DNA of 64,000 nt from Synergistales bacterium (GCA_025997955.1 BNVH01000008.1:1-64000), one strand, 5' to 3'. Counted from the stretch's first letter, positions 9,421-18,683 are shown. Notes: generated from the sequence alone by a model not told the origin. Program-made: numbers and translations.

Positions 9421-10716
9421 TTAACGCATAAGCAAATTAGGCAGGTAAAGAGAAATCTCCGGAACAAACGTAACAATCAACAGCGCGACTATCATCATAC
9501 CGTAGAATGGAAGCATGGAGACGGTCAGCTTCTCGACCGAGACGCCCGATATGGCGCTTCCGATAAAGAGCGTGCCGCCGACGGGAGGCGTTATGAGACC
9601 CATACCGAGGTTGATTATAAGCACCTGACAGAACTGTATCGGGTCCATTCCGAGCTTCAAAACTATGGGCAGCAGAATGGGCGTGGTTATCAGGATAAGC
9701 GCGGCCATGTCCATTATCATACCGCAGAATATCAAAATGAGGTTGATGAGTAGCAGAACGACTATTCTGTTCGAGCTTATGCTAAAGAGAAAGTTCGATA
9801 CGAAGACAGGCACGTTGAGATAGGCTATCAGCCAGCTGAAGCAGGCTGAGGAACCCGTGAGAATCAAAACTATTGATATGGTCTTGAGCGCCTTCACGAA
9901 TATACCGTAGAGGTCTTTGAATTTAATTTCCCTGTATATGAATATCCCGACGATGAGAGAGTAGAACACCGCGATGGCGGCGGCTTCCGTCGCCGTAAAC
10001 ATTCCGCCTATGACGCCAACAACCACTATAAGCACGGCGGCAAGACCTGGGATAGACTCCCTGAAACATTTTCCGGCGACGCTGGCTTTGAAATTATCGC
10101 CTCTTGGATAATTTCTTTTTTTGGCGACGTAATAGCAATATACGCCGAGCACCATAGCCAAGACTATACCGGGGACTATGCCGCCCAAAAAGAGGCGCGC
10201 TATTGATACGTTGCCGGCGGCCAAGGCAAACAACACCATGTTGTGACTCGGCGGAATCAACATACACTCGACAGACGCCGCCATCGTGACAGACGCCGCG
10301 AAATCCACGTCGTATCCGGCCTTTTTCATATGAGGGATCATCATGCCGCCTATGGCGGACGTCCCGGCCGCGGAGGAGCCGGAGATAGCGCCGAAGAAGA
10401 GGCAGGCCACTATGTCGACGTGCGCGAGGCTTCCGGCTATCCAGCCAACCAAAGACTGGGAGAGCCGTATGAGCCTGTCCGTTATGCCCCCCTGCATCAT
10501 TATCTCGCCCGCTAATATGAAGAACGGCACGGCCATCAGCGAGTATATATTTACGCCTTTGACTAAGTTCTGTACGACCGCGGCGGCGGGAATGCCTATA
10601 TAGATACTCGTCACCATCGACGCGAACAAAACGGCGTAGGCGATATGCACGCCGAGCGCCACAAGAACGAAGAACACGCCAAGCAGAATCAGGACAGCGT
10701 CAAGATTTGCCGCCAT
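9421..10716 (-). CDS. dctM: TRAP transporter large permease (DctM-like)
   Basis: 431 aa, about 12 membrane helices, the transport-path subunit of a tripartite ATP-independent periplasmic transporter. Family motifs visible include GGIMxP-type loops (GGMMIPHMKKAGYD) and GLITPPVGGTLF near the C-terminus. It overlaps the end of the small permease gene. I take ATG 10716, preceded by AGGTGAG; a GTG at 10725 is the alternative. TRAP systems carry carboxylates, sugar acids, sulfonates and other anions using ion gradients, which argues that the operon's substrate is acidic. Confidence 0.92.
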   Translation of the reverse strand: MAANLDAVLILLGVFFVLVALGVHIAYAVLFASMVTSIYIGIPAAAVVQNLVKGVNIYSLMAVPFFILAGEIMMQGGITDRLIRLSQSLVGWIAGSLAHVDIVACLFFGAISGSSAAGTSAIGGMMIPHMKKAGYDVDFAASVTMAASVECMLIPPSHNMVLFALAAGNVSIARLFLGGIVPGIVLAMVLGVYCYYVAKKRNYPRGDNFKASVAGKCFRESIPGLAAVLIVVVGVIGGMFTATEAAAIAVFYSLIVGIFIYREIKFKDLYGIFVKALKTISIVLILTGSSACFSWLIAYLNVPVFVSNFLFSISSNRIVVLLLINLILIFCGMIMDMAALILITTPILLPIVLKLGMDPIQFCQVLIINLGMGLITPPVGGTLFIGSAISGVSVEKLTVSMLPFYGMMIVALLIVTFVPEISLYLPNLLMR

Positions 10717-11176
10717 AAATCTCACCTATCCTTTCTATTGTGGCTATTACCATAAAGACAGCTGAAACTGGGACGGCTCCGTACATCCATACGTATGAAA
10801 TCCCGGTACCCGACATCTTGCTCGGGGCGACTAACTTCAAGAGCGGTATGCTGTAGTAAAACAGCATGGCTATAATTCCGAGAAGGATAATGTGAACTAC
10901 CAACTCAAGCGCGCGCATCACGGACTTTGACATGACCATCTCCCAGCAAGTCACGCGGATATGCCTGTTGTCCCAAATGGCGAGCGACGCGGAGAGCATC
11001 GAGAACCACACCATGCACTCAAGCGCTACCTCCTCGCCCCAGCGTGGGGAATCGTTCAGAATATAGCGGCAAAACACAACATAGCAAACAGTGACAACCA
11101 TGCCCAGCACAAAAAACACGCTGAAAGCCTCGACGATTTTGTAAAGGAACTTCGTAAATTTTTTCAACACCCTCAT
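10700..11176 (-). CDS. dctQ: TRAP transporter small permease (DctQ-like)
   Basis: About 158 aa with four predicted membrane helices and the DctQ hallmark of a WGEE/RWGEEVA motif after helix 2 (PRWGEEVALECMVW). It is the small membrane subunit pairing with the large permease, which overlaps its 3' end by 17 bases, suggesting translational coupling. ATG 11176 or the GTG three bases upstream could be the start; neither has a strong ribosome site. Confidence 0.9.
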   Translation of the reverse strand: MRVLKKFTKFLYKIVEAFSVFFVLGMVVTVCYVVFCRYILNDSPRWGEEVALECMVWFSMLSASLAIWDNRHIRVTCWEMVMSKSVMRALELVVHIILLGIIAMLFYYSIPLLKLVAPSKMSGTGISYVWMYGAVPVSAVFMVIATIERIGEIYGGKS

Positions 11177-11214
11177 CACTCGCTTTTCTGCTTTTTAAGG
11201 GTCAAAATATGCAA

Positions 11215-11233
11215 GGGCGGCTATCAGCCGCCC
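11215..11233 (-). other. Hairpin between dctP and dctQ genes
   Basis: Perfect 7-bp stem GGGCGGC/GCCGCCC with a 5-base loop in the 80-base gap between the binding-protein and small-permease genes, with no strong T-run after it on the minus strand. Such structures commonly stabilise the binding-protein part of the mRNA so that it outnumbers the membrane subunits; that role here is inference. Confidence 0.6.
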
Positions 11234-11263
11234 GCTATACATGTCCGTTATCTTAAACTTACG

Positions 11264-12247
11264 TTATTTCTTTCCCTGAATCTGGGCGATGAGATCCTCG
11301 TAACCCTTACCGAACTTGTCGTAAAGGGGCTTCACGGCCTCGACCCAAGCCTGCTTGTCGGTGAGCTGCAAAATCTCCACGCCGCGGCTCTTAGCGAGCT
11401 CCTGAGCGTCGAGGTCGTTCTTTATCGCGAAAGCGTCAAACGCGCGGCTGGCCTCGCTCCAGGCCTCGATGAGGGCTTTTTGGTCGTCGGCGCTGAGCTT
11501 GTCCCAGGTTATCTTGGAGATGACCACGGGGCAGATGTTGAAGTTGTGCGCGTCGAGCGTTATGTACTTGCATACCTCGTCGAAACGATTGGAGTTGAAC
11601 GTGTCGACCGTGTTCTCAGCGCCGTCCACGACGCCCGTTTGCATGGAGGTGTAGACCTCGCCCATTGAGATGGGAGTGCCGGCCGCGCCGAAAGCCTCCA
11701 TCGTGGCCAAGAAAATCTCGCTCTCTGGCACGCGAATCTTCAGGCCCTTCATGTCGCCGATGCTCGTAACCTTTTTGGATTTAAGAAAGAGGTTGCGGGC
11801 GGGCTCGATAAGCCAGCCTACGGCCTTGAGTTGAAGGTTGGCGGCGTCCACGTCGGATAGGAACTGCTCGCCGACTGGTCCGTAAAGCACTTCCTGAGCC
11901 GCCTCTTTGCTATCGAAGAGATAGGGCAAAGAGAGGACTTTCATGCTCTGCACGCCGAAGTCATAGAGAACGGAGGCGTCGCAGCGGTACATATCAAGAG
12001 CGCCCATCTGCACCTGCTGAATTACGGTAGGCGCGGGCCCCATCATGCCGGAGCCGAACTGCTGAACGCCGTACCTTCCGGCGGTCTTCTTTTCAAGAAG
12101 TTCGCCGAACAGTTTGAGGTGGACGCCGATTGAGCTCGTGTCGGGCTGGCTATCGGGGTACTTGATCAACTGCGGAGCCGCGAAAACTGAACCAGCGGCG
12201 AAAGCTACAAAAGTGACCAACAAAGCGACGATTAAAGACTTCTTCAT
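11264..12247 (-). CDS. dctP: TRAP transporter substrate-binding protein (DctP-like)
   Basis: 327 aa. Signal peptide at residues 1-23 (MKKSLIVALL to VFAA). The DctP fold is clear: the FGSGMMGP region, the QMGALDMYRCD segment, and RVPESEIFLATMEAFGAAGTPISMGEVYTSMQTGVVDGAENT in the family's central region, where an arginine (here the R of RVPES) normally grips the substrate carboxylate or other acid group. It delivers substrate to the two permeases encoded downstream and follows the second isomerase gene by 18 bases. Confidence 0.93.
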   Translation of the reverse strand: MKKSLIVALLVTFVAFAAGSVFAAPQLIKYPDSQPDTSSIGVHLKLFGELLEKKTAGRYGVQQFGSGMMGPAPTVIQQVQMGALDMYRCDASVLYDFGVQSMKVLSLPYLFDSKEAAQEVLYGPVGEQFLSDVDAANLQLKAVGWLIEPARNLFLKSKKVTSIGDMKGLKIRVPESEIFLATMEAFGAAGTPISMGEVYTSMQTGVVDGAENTVDTFNSNRFDEVCKYITLDAHNFNICPVVISKITWDKLSADDQKALIEAWSEASRAFDAFAIKNDLDAQELAKSRGVEILQLTDKQAWVEAVKPLYDKFGKGYEDLIAQIQGKK

Positions 12248-12265
12248 AATAAAATTACCTCCCTA

Positions 12266-13753
12266 TCAAAATTCCATTCTGAACGGGTTCTCTCTCTCGT
12301 AGCGATCACCCTTAGAATGGTTGTAGCCGATATAAGAAACGCCAAGAAAATTAAACAAGTCGTAAAGCGCCGCCGCGTGGCCGTACATGACGGCGGAGTG
12401 GTGCGGGAAATGCTTTTCCAAAAGAACGTGCCTGTAAAAACGCGCCATCTCCGGTATGCCGAAGAGCGCGTAACAGCCGTATGTGTTCAGCTCTACGGGG
12501 AGAATTTCGCCCTTTGCGATATAGGCCTGAAGATGCCCCTCCGCGTTTCCGTGCAGACGAAAAGCGGAGATTTCGCCCGGGGCTATGCGCCCCTCAAGCG
12601 TCCCGCGCGTTTCCTCTTTGCCCGTCTCGGGGGCATTCGGGTCTTTGCGGTTCATCTTGTAGCGAAGCTCGTTCTCGGCTAACAGAGATATCGGCGTGTT
12701 GCCGCAGTGGAAGCCTATGAACATCTCTTCTTTTCTGTAAGCTGATTTGGCGCTCTTCAGATACTCCTGATAAGCGTCCTCGGGTATGGAGTTGTTTATA
12801 TCAAGAAGCGTGACGGGAGACTCGCCTATCACTGTGCCGATATACTCAGACAAAGCGCCGTAGATGTCCGTCTCGCAGCCTACTGGAATCCCCTGAGAGC
12901 CGAGACGCCCGTGGACGTAGCAGGGCAAAAATCCAAACTCCTTCTGAAAGGCCGGCCAGCACTTGTTGGCAAACGCTACGTACTGACGCGACCCCTTGTT
13001 CTCCTCAGCCCAGTCGAGCAATGTGAGCTCGTACTGCGCCATTTTGGGTAAAACCTCCGCGTATTTGGTGTTCTTCGTCTCGTATTTCATCTGTTCGACA
13101 AGCGCGCTTATACGTTTATCGCCTTCGTGACGCCGCCAGGCAAGCGCCAAATCAAGCTCGGAGTTTTCCTGTATCTCTACGCCGAGGTTATAAAGCGGCT
13201 TTATCGGCGCGTTACACGCAAAAAAGTCCTTGGGACGCGGGCCAAACGTGATTATCTTAAGTTTTTTGATGCCTATAGCGGCGCGCGCTATAGGCGCGAA
13301 CTCCGCTATGCGGTCTTTCATATCAGAGGGAACGCCTACGGGGTAAGCCGGTATAAACGCGCTTATGTTTCGCAAGTCGAGGTTATAGGAGCAGTTGAGA
13401 AGCCCGCAGTAGGCGTCGCGCCTCGCGTCGTAGAGGCTGCCGCTCGCGTCCTCGGCGGCGGCGAGATAGAGCGAGGGGCCTGGGAAATACTGCGCGAGGA
13501 TAGTTTCGGGTGTCTCGGGACCGAAGTTGCCCAAAAGGACGACGAGCGCGTTGCACTCGGCGTCCTGAATCTGAGACAGAGCTTTCATGGCGTCGGCTTC
13601 GTTTTCCACTAAGGTATCGCAGGCGAAAACGGGCGGCAAAGACGCGTGGGCTTGCGCCTCTACGCGGCGCAGCGTGTCAGTGGATATGTCGCGGCTGAAG
13701 TTGTCGCGGCTGACAGCTACGAGAGCGATTTTCAGCTTTGGGACGTTGTTCAC
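12266..13753 (-). CDS. L-fucose/L-arabinose isomerase-like protein (2)
   Basis: 495 aa. Motifs of the fucose/arabinose isomerase superfamily: GCETDIYGALSEYIG (catalytic glutamate), VTLLDINN (catalytic aspartate), GFHCGNTP (metal-site histidine) and a C-terminal HSAVMYGHAA. It begins with a GTG inside the stop of the transketolase C gene (GTGA overlap), so it is translationally coupled. Probably interconverts an aldose and a ketose, providing or using the ketose handled by the transketolase. Only distantly related to the other isomerase-like gene of the operon. Confidence 0.78.
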   Translation of the reverse strand: MNNVPKLKIALVAVSRDNFSRDISTDTLRRVEAQAHASLPPVFACDTLVENEADAMKALSQIQDAECNALVVLLGNFGPETPETILAQYFPGPSLYLAAAEDASGSLYDARRDAYCGLLNCSYNLDLRNISAFIPAYPVGVPSDMKDRIAEFAPIARAAIGIKKLKIITFGPRPKDFFACNAPIKPLYNLGVEIQENSELDLALAWRRHEGDKRISALVEQMKYETKNTKYAEVLPKMAQYELTLLDWAEENKGSRQYVAFANKCWPAFQKEFGFLPCYVHGRLGSQGIPVGCETDIYGALSEYIGTVIGESPVTLLDINNSIPEDAYQEYLKSAKSAYRKEEMFIGFHCGNTPISLLAENELRYKMNRKDPNAPETGKEETRGTLEGRIAPGEISAFRLHGNAEGHLQAYIAKGEILPVELNTYGCYALFGIPEMARFYRHVLLEKHFPHHSAVMYGHAAALYDLFNFLGVSYIGYNHSKGDRYERENPFRMEF

Positions 13754-14685
13754 TTTTTCTTCACCGTCTCGCGAACCTTCGCCGCAATAGCCGGCGCGTC
13801 AAGCTTATATTTGGCCAACAGCTCGCTGTAAGGCCCGCACTCCGCGTGAGTATCATCAAGACCGACGAAACCGACCGGAACATAAGCCTGACCGAGAACC
13901 AAAGCCTCGGACACGGCGCCTCCGAGACCGCCTATGACGCTGTGTTCTTCCGCTGTAACAATGGCTCCGGTGGTCTTGGCCGACTCTAAAATAAGAGCTG
14001 TGTCGAGCGGCTTTATAGTGAACATATCTACAACTCTTGCCTCTATACCCTCACCCGCCAAAGTCTTGGCCGCCTCAAGAGCGAAACCGGCCATTATTCC
14101 CGCGGCGATGATGGTGACATCCTTGCCCTGACGCAACACCTTTCCTTTTCCGTCCTCGAACTTTTCGCCCAAGCTGTAGAGGGTCGGGAAGACATCGCGG
14201 GAGAGTCTGACGTACATGGGGCCTTTAGAGTCTATCGCGTTCTTGACAATCCATTCCGTACTTGTTTCGTCGCTCGCTACATATACACGGAAGTTAGGAA
14301 GGGAACGCATAATGGCTATGTCCTCGACCGAGTGATGACTCGGCCCGTCGAAGGCGTCTGAAAGTCCGCCGTAAGCGCCCATGAACTTCATGTTGAGCTC
14401 TGAGTAAGAGCCGAATATTCTCGCTCCGAGAAGACCTATAGTTGAGAGGAACGTGGCGAATGTGTTTATGAAGGGAATCTTGCCCACAGAGGCGAAACCC
14501 GCCGCCATAGCCACCATATTGGCCTCGGCCACTCCGACGTTGAAGAACCTGTCAGGGCAGACGTTCTGAAAGAGAACCGACCTGCTCGAAGAAGAGACGT
14601 CCGCGTCCAAGACGACGATGTCTTTGTTTGTCTGCCCGTACTTCGCCAATATCTCTCCGTATATTTCACGTATCGCTTTAGCCAT
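13750..14685 (-). CDS. Transketolase, C-terminal subunit
   Basis: 311 aa. Pyrimidine-binding and C-terminal domains of a split transketolase: NVGVAEANMVAMAAGFA with the glutamate that activates thiamine diphosphate, GPSHHSVEDIAIMRSLP, and a C-terminal domain with TAEEHSVIGGLGGAVSE. It needs the N-terminal subunit encoded immediately upstream. Its placement in a transporter/isomerase operon, not a housekeeping one, suggests a dedicated catabolic substrate. Confidence 0.92.
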   Translation of the reverse strand: MAKAIREIYGEILAKYGQTNKDIVVLDADVSSSSRSVLFQNVCPDRFFNVGVAEANMVAMAAGFASVGKIPFINTFATFLSTIGLLGARIFGSYSELNMKFMGAYGGLSDAFDGPSHHSVEDIAIMRSLPNFRVYVASDETSTEWIVKNAIDSKGPMYVRLSRDVFPTLYSLGEKFEDGKGKVLRQGKDVTIIAAGIMAGFALEAAKTLAGEGIEARVVDMFTIKPLDTALILESAKTTGAIVTAEEHSVIGGLGGAVSEALVLGQAYVPVGFVGLDDTHAECGPYSELLAKYKLDAPAIAAKVRETVKKK

Positions 14686-14687
14686 TC

Positions 14688-15533
14688 TTATTCACCTGCC
14701 TTAGAAGAAGAAAGCTCGGCGACAGCCTTTTTGTAGTCGGCCTCGCCTAACGCCTTGCCGTGCCAAGTGTTCTGGCCTTCCATGAACGAGACCCCCTTGC
14801 CCTTCACCGTATCCGCCAAAATGACGACAGGTCGTCCGTCGGGATACGCCTTGGCCTTGTCTATAGTATCGACAAGCGCGTTTAGGTCATGACCGTCGCA
14901 GGCGAGCGTGCGCCAGCCAAACGCCTTGAACTTGGCCTCCATATCGCCCTGGGGCATTATGTCGTTGCTTCGTCCGTCAAGCTGAACGCGGTTCCAGTCA
15001 TGTATGGCTATTAGGTTATCCGCTTTGAACTTTGTTGCGCTCATGCAGGCCTCCCACACAGTGCCCTCGTTCACGTCTCCGTCGCCGAGAATCGCGTAGA
15101 CCTTTGATTTGTACCCCGAAAGGCGAAGACCCAAGGCCATACCCAAAGCCGCTGAAAGGCCTGTTCCAAGAGGTCCTGTGGAGAGGTCTATACCGGGGGT
15201 GTGAGTTGTGGAGGGGTGTCCCTGAAGGCGAGTGTTGAGCCTGCGAAGGGTCTTCATCTCGGACGCGGGGAAGAATCCTTTTTCGGCCAATACTCGGTAC
15301 AACATAGGAGCCGCGTGCCCCTTGCAAAGGACGAGCCTATCTCTGTCGGGCTTTTGGGGGTCGGCAGCGTCAACGCTCATTTCCTCAAAATAAAGAGCAG
15401 TCAATATTTCGCATACAGACAAAGACCCGCCTGGGTGCCCGGACTGAATACCGTACAGCGCTTCTAAGACGTCTACGCGAAACTTATTGCATAGAGCGTC
15501 TAAGTGCTTTTTGCGTTCTGGCGCTAATGACAA
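14688..15533 (-). CDS. Transketolase, N-terminal subunit
   Basis: 281 aa. Thiamine-diphosphate-binding half of a split transketolase. SGHPGGSLS near residue 30, TGPLGTGLSAALGMA, and the GDGDVNEGTVWEA magnesium/ThDP motif (GDG with the conserved asparagine) followed by WNRVQLDG. With the C-terminal subunit it forms the complete two-carbon transferase. It lies 57 bases downstream of the iron alcohol dehydrogenase gene. Confidence 0.93.
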   Translation of the reverse strand: MSLAPERKKHLDALCNKFRVDVLEALYGIQSGHPGGSLSVCEILTALYFEEMSVDAADPQKPDRDRLVLCKGHAAPMLYRVLAEKGFFPASEMKTLRRLNTRLQGHPSTTHTPGIDLSTGPLGTGLSAALGMALGLRLSGYKSKVYAILGDGDVNEGTVWEACMSATKFKADNLIAIHDWNRVQLDGRSNDIMPQGDMEAKFKAFGWRTLACDGHDLNALVDTIDKAKAYPDGRPVVILADTVKGKGVSFMEGQNTWHGKALGEADYKKAVAELSSSKAGE

Positions 15534-15590
15534 TTAAATCACGTTCCTTTCTGTATTTGGCACAATAGCAAACAAGGTTTGTTATCTACG

Positions 15591-16889
15591 TTATTTCACG
15601 GGCAGACTTTTGACTTTCGAGAAGTCTCCCGACATCGCGCCCTCCAAGACGGAGCCCATATACTCGTCTACTTGATCTATAGACATGGGCGTCGGCATGT
15701 TCTGGAGCTTCATCTTGAGCTGAGGATCTTTGGCCGCCGTAAGCGCGCGTGTGACATGCGCGCTTGTAAACTTCGGGAAGTCGGAGAGCTTCGTCTCGGA
15801 ACCTATCGACTTGGCAAAGGCAATCATACCCTCCGCGACTGCCAAGGCGAGCTCGCGTCCCTTGAGTTTTTCGAGGTCTGCCTTTATAAAACCGTACATC
15901 GCGTAACGAGAGCCGATGACCTTCATGTGTTTTTCGATAGAGTCGGCAAAAAGCACGGCGTAATATGGGTTCATAACGCCGCAAGCGCGCCCGTGGCTTG
16001 TCACGTCCACAAGCGAGAAGCTCGTGAGGTGAGCGCCGTTCGTGCCGCCTATCATGATGGCGTAGCCGCCTAAGTCCGTGGCGAGCCCAAGAGCTTCGCG
16101 AGCTCCCAAATCCTGGGGGTCGTCTATGACTTTTTTGGCGTATGTCAGGACGAGGTCGAGAACGGCCTCCGTGACTTCTTTGCAGAGCTCGTATTTGTCA
16201 GGAGAAGCGCCGTAAAACACCTCTATGGCGTGAGCTATGGCGTCAAGAGCGCCGTCTATGCTCAAAAACGTAGGCATACTCGCTGTGACTGCGTAATCAA
16301 ATATTGAGTGGGCCGGGACTACCGCGTCGTCTACTATCAGTTTCTTCTGTCCCGCGACAGGATCCGTGATGTTGGAGTATTTCGTCAAATGCGCTCCGCT
16401 GCTGGCCGATGTCTCCACGGCTATATGAGGGATTTGCTTCTTGCCGACCCGCTTCAAACCCTCGGTGACAAGCCCTGTGCCAAACCACGAGTCTATCTCA
16501 GGAGACTCCGCGCCAAGGGCCTGCAGCGCGGCGGCGGCTTTCACGGCGTCAATACCGCTCCCGCCTCCTACCGATATGACGCAGTCGGGCTTGAAGTGCA
16601 ACAGATAAGTCTCAAGGCGATATACGTCCTCTCTTGGAGCGTTTGGCTTCGCGCCCTCAATGCAGCGGTCAGGCACGACTTTCACTCCGGCCTTTTCGAG
16701 AGACTCGATGACCTTGTCCACAATAGGCTTGAAAGCCTTGGTGTCCCCGACCACCGTCGCCGTATTGCCGTACTTTTTAGCTATAGCGCCGACGCTATCA
16801 AGTACGCCCAAACCAAACGTATAAGTATCTTTCTTGAAGTTCTTGAGCAGTTCTCTCGCGCGATCTTTTGCCTTTGAATCAACAGCCAT
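15591..16889 (-). CDS. Iron-containing alcohol dehydrogenase
   Basis: 432 aa, first gene of the catabolic operon. Group III (iron-dependent) dehydrogenase fold: SVGGGSGIDAVKAAAALQA nucleotide-binding loop, DGALDAIAHAIEVFYGA (aspartate and histidine metal ligands), and a later histidine-containing NGAHLTSFSL segment. Such enzymes reduce aldehydes to alcohols or the reverse with NAD(P)H; in an anaerobe it could reduce a terminal aldehyde product of the pathway. ATG 16889 has AGGAGGA in good position, consistent with strong expression. Confidence 0.88.
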   Translation of the reverse strand: MAVDSKAKDRARELLKNFKKDTYTFGLGVLDSVGAIAKKYGNTATVVGDTKAFKPIVDKVIESLEKAGVKVVPDRCIEGAKPNAPREDVYRLETYLLHFKPDCVISVGGGSGIDAVKAAAALQALGAESPEIDSWFGTGLVTEGLKRVGKKQIPHIAVETSASSGAHLTKYSNITDPVAGQKKLIVDDAVVPAHSIFDYAVTASMPTFLSIDGALDAIAHAIEVFYGASPDKYELCKEVTEAVLDLVLTYAKKVIDDPQDLGAREALGLATDLGGYAIMIGGTNGAHLTSFSLVDVTSHGRACGVMNPYYAVLFADSIEKHMKVIGSRYAMYGFIKADLEKLKGRELALAVAEGMIAFAKSIGSETKLSDFPKFTSAHVTRALTAAKDPQLKMKLQNMPTPMSIDQVDEYMGSVLEGAMSGDFSKVKSLPVK

Positions 16890-16944
16890 TGCAAATTCCT
16901 CCTATATATAAAGTGTTAAAGATTAAATCATTCAACTAAGAGAA

Positions 16945-16962
16945 TAGGCATTATTATATGGC
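16945..16962 (-). promoter_or_regulatory. Possible -10 element for the catabolic operon
   Basis: Upstream of the alcohol dehydrogenase the minus strand reads CATATAATAATG, a good -10 box, but no recognisable TTGACA-like box lies about 17 bases further up, so an activator may be needed. The surrounding 16890-17262 region has no gene I can support; it otherwise holds the 11-bp repeats listed separately. Confidence 0.35.
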
Positions 16963-17208
16963 TTGGGACTGAAACGCTGACTTTCATCTACAAATCTCTC
17001 CTTCTTAATATAAAGACAGACTGAAAACAGATGAACATGGGTGAATATGAACTCATTAAATATCCCGTGAAAACTGGTTGCGTGACACCTTACCTGAAGA
17101 AGCCTGAAGAAGTATGAAGATAGTATCATTTAGAAAAAAATATGTCAATTAAGACTTGCTTTCAAAGTTTTGCTAAGCCAAACGAACAAATTTCATCCCC
17201 TCTTAGCG

Positions 17209-17241
17209 CTTCTTTACAACTTCTTTACAACTTCTTTACAA
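17209..17241. repeat. Three tandem 11-bp repeats (CTTCTTTACAA)
   Basis: Three perfect head-to-tail copies of CTTCTTTACAA in the intergenic region between the divergent alcohol dehydrogenase operon and serS, ending 21 bases before the -35 box of the proposed serS promoter. One copy per helical turn is compatible with a protein-binding array. Function unknown. Confidence 0.9.
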
Positions 17242-17262
17242 AGAACACGTCGCATTGAAGGC

Positions 17263-17290
17263 TTGTCAAGAATTTTTAAACAGATATAAT
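17263..17290 (+). promoter_or_regulatory. Sigma70-type promoter for serS
   Basis: TTGTCA, 16-base spacer, TATAAT, followed by a leader of about 100 bases before the serS start. No T-box consensus (AGGGTGGNACCGCG) is present in the leader. Confidence 0.6.
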
Positions 17291-17399
17291 AATTCTGTAA
17301 TTAATTCTTTATAAAGAAATTTCCGTTTTTGGTTTCAGTTATTCACGATTCTGAAATGAGGCGGATTTTTTGCGTAAATTTTAGATGGGAAGAGATAAA

Positions 17400-18683
17400 A
17401 TGTTGGACATAAAATTGCTTCGGACAACGCCCGATATCGTCAGAGAGAACTTAAAAAAGAAATTTCAAGAACACAAGCTGCCCTTAGTCGACGAGATAAT
17501 AGAGCTTGACAGGCAAAGCCGCGACGCCAGAACAAAGGCCGACGCGCTGAGAGGGAGGCGTAATTCCGTCAGCAAAAACATAGGCGTCGCTATGGCTAAG
17601 GGTCTTAAAGACGACGCGGAAAAGGGCAAGGCGGAAGTTGAGGCCATGGCGCAGGAGTTGGCTGACCTTGAGGTCTTGGAAGAAAAGTTGTCCGTATTAG
17701 TTCGCGAAAAAATGATGATTATCCCAAACATCATAGATTCGTCCGTTCCGATAGGTAAAGACGACTCCGAAAACGTTGAGGTGGAGCGTTTTGGAGAGCC
17801 TGCCGTTCCGAGTTTTGAGGTTCCCTATCACGTAGATATAATGGAAAGCTTCAACGGAATAGACTTGGACAGCGCCCGCAAAACTAGCGGAAGCGGCTTT
17901 TATTATCTATGCGGCGACATAGCGCGTCTGCATTCTTCCATATTGTCTTATGCCCGAGATTTTATGATAAACAGGGGCTTTACTTACTGTATACCTCCGT
18001 TTATGATAAGGGGCGATGTGGTGAGCGGCGTCATGAGCTTTGCCGAGATGGAGAATATGATGTATAAAATCGAAGGCGAAGACCTCTATCTTATAGGAAC
18101 TAGCGAACACTCCATGATAGGGCGCTTTATAGACACCATTCTTGAAGAGGACGCTTTGCCGCTGACTCTGACAAGCTATTCGCCTTGCTTTCGCAAGGAA
18201 GTAGGCGCTCACGGTATAGAAGAGCGCGGCGTGTATCGCATTCATCAGTTTGAAAAACAAGAAATGATAGTTGTCTGCAAACCGGAGGACAGCGCCGATT
18301 GGTTTGTGAAGCTCTATAAAAACACTGTGGACTTTTTCCGCTCTCTTGATATTCCCGTCAGGACGCTTGAGTGCTGCTCCGGGGATTTAGCCGATTTAAA
18401 GGTAAAAAGCATTGATGTAGAGGCATGGTCGCCAAGGCAAAAGAAATACTTTGAGGTAGGCAGTTGCTCTAATCTTGGCGAGGCTCAGGCAAGGCGTCTT
18501 GGTATACGCGTCAAAAACAAAGAAAAGGGGAACTATTTTGCCCATACGCTCAATAACACGGTCACCGCGCCTCCTCGCATGTTGATAGCGTTTTTGGAGA
18601 ATAACCTCCAAGCCGACGGAAGCGTTGCTATACCGGAACCGCTTCGGCCATATATGGGAGGGCAGAAGGGTCTTTTGGTCTAA
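17400..18683 (+). CDS. serS: Serine--tRNA ligase
   Basis: 427 aa, normal length for a class II seryl-tRNA synthetase. N-terminal coiled-coil arm (LDIKLLRTTPDIVRENLKKK onward, residues 2-110), motif 2 region SPCFRKEVGAHGIEERGVYRIHQFEK, and motif 3 with NNTVTAPPRMLIAFLENN near the end. ATG 17400 is preferred over 17385 because GGGAAGAG precedes it and the protein then begins with the canonical MLDIKLLR. It charges tRNA-Ser and, for selenocysteine users, tRNA-Sec. Transcribed alone from its own promoter; the flagellar operon follows after 104 bases with a separate promoter. Confidence 0.97.
   Translation: MLDIKLLRTTPDIVRENLKKKFQEHKLPLVDEIIELDRQSRDARTKADALRGRRNSVSKNIGVAMAKGLKDDAEKGKAEVEAMAQELADLEVLEEKLSVLVREKMMIIPNIIDSSVPIGKDDSENVEVERFGEPAVPSFEVPYHVDIMESFNGIDLDSARKTSGSGFYYLCGDIARLHSSILSYARDFMINRGFTYCIPPFMIRGDVVSGVMSFAEMENMMYKIEGEDLYLIGTSEHSMIGRFIDTILEEDALPLTLTSYSPCFRKEVGAHGIEERGVYRIHQFEKQEMIVVCKPEDSADWFVKLYKNTVDFFRSLDIPVRTLECCSGDLADLKVKSIDVEAWSPRQKKYFEVGSCSNLGEAQARRLGIRVKNKEKGNYFAHTLNNTVTAPPRMLIAFLENNLQADGSVAIPEPLRPYMGGQKGLLV

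Noticed and set aside
17209..17241. Short CRISPR-like array
   Set aside because: The repeats are 11 bases and directly adjacent, with no spacers.
17290..17399. Possible T-box leader before serS
   Set aside because: No T-box sequence or matching antiterminator/terminator pair is visible.
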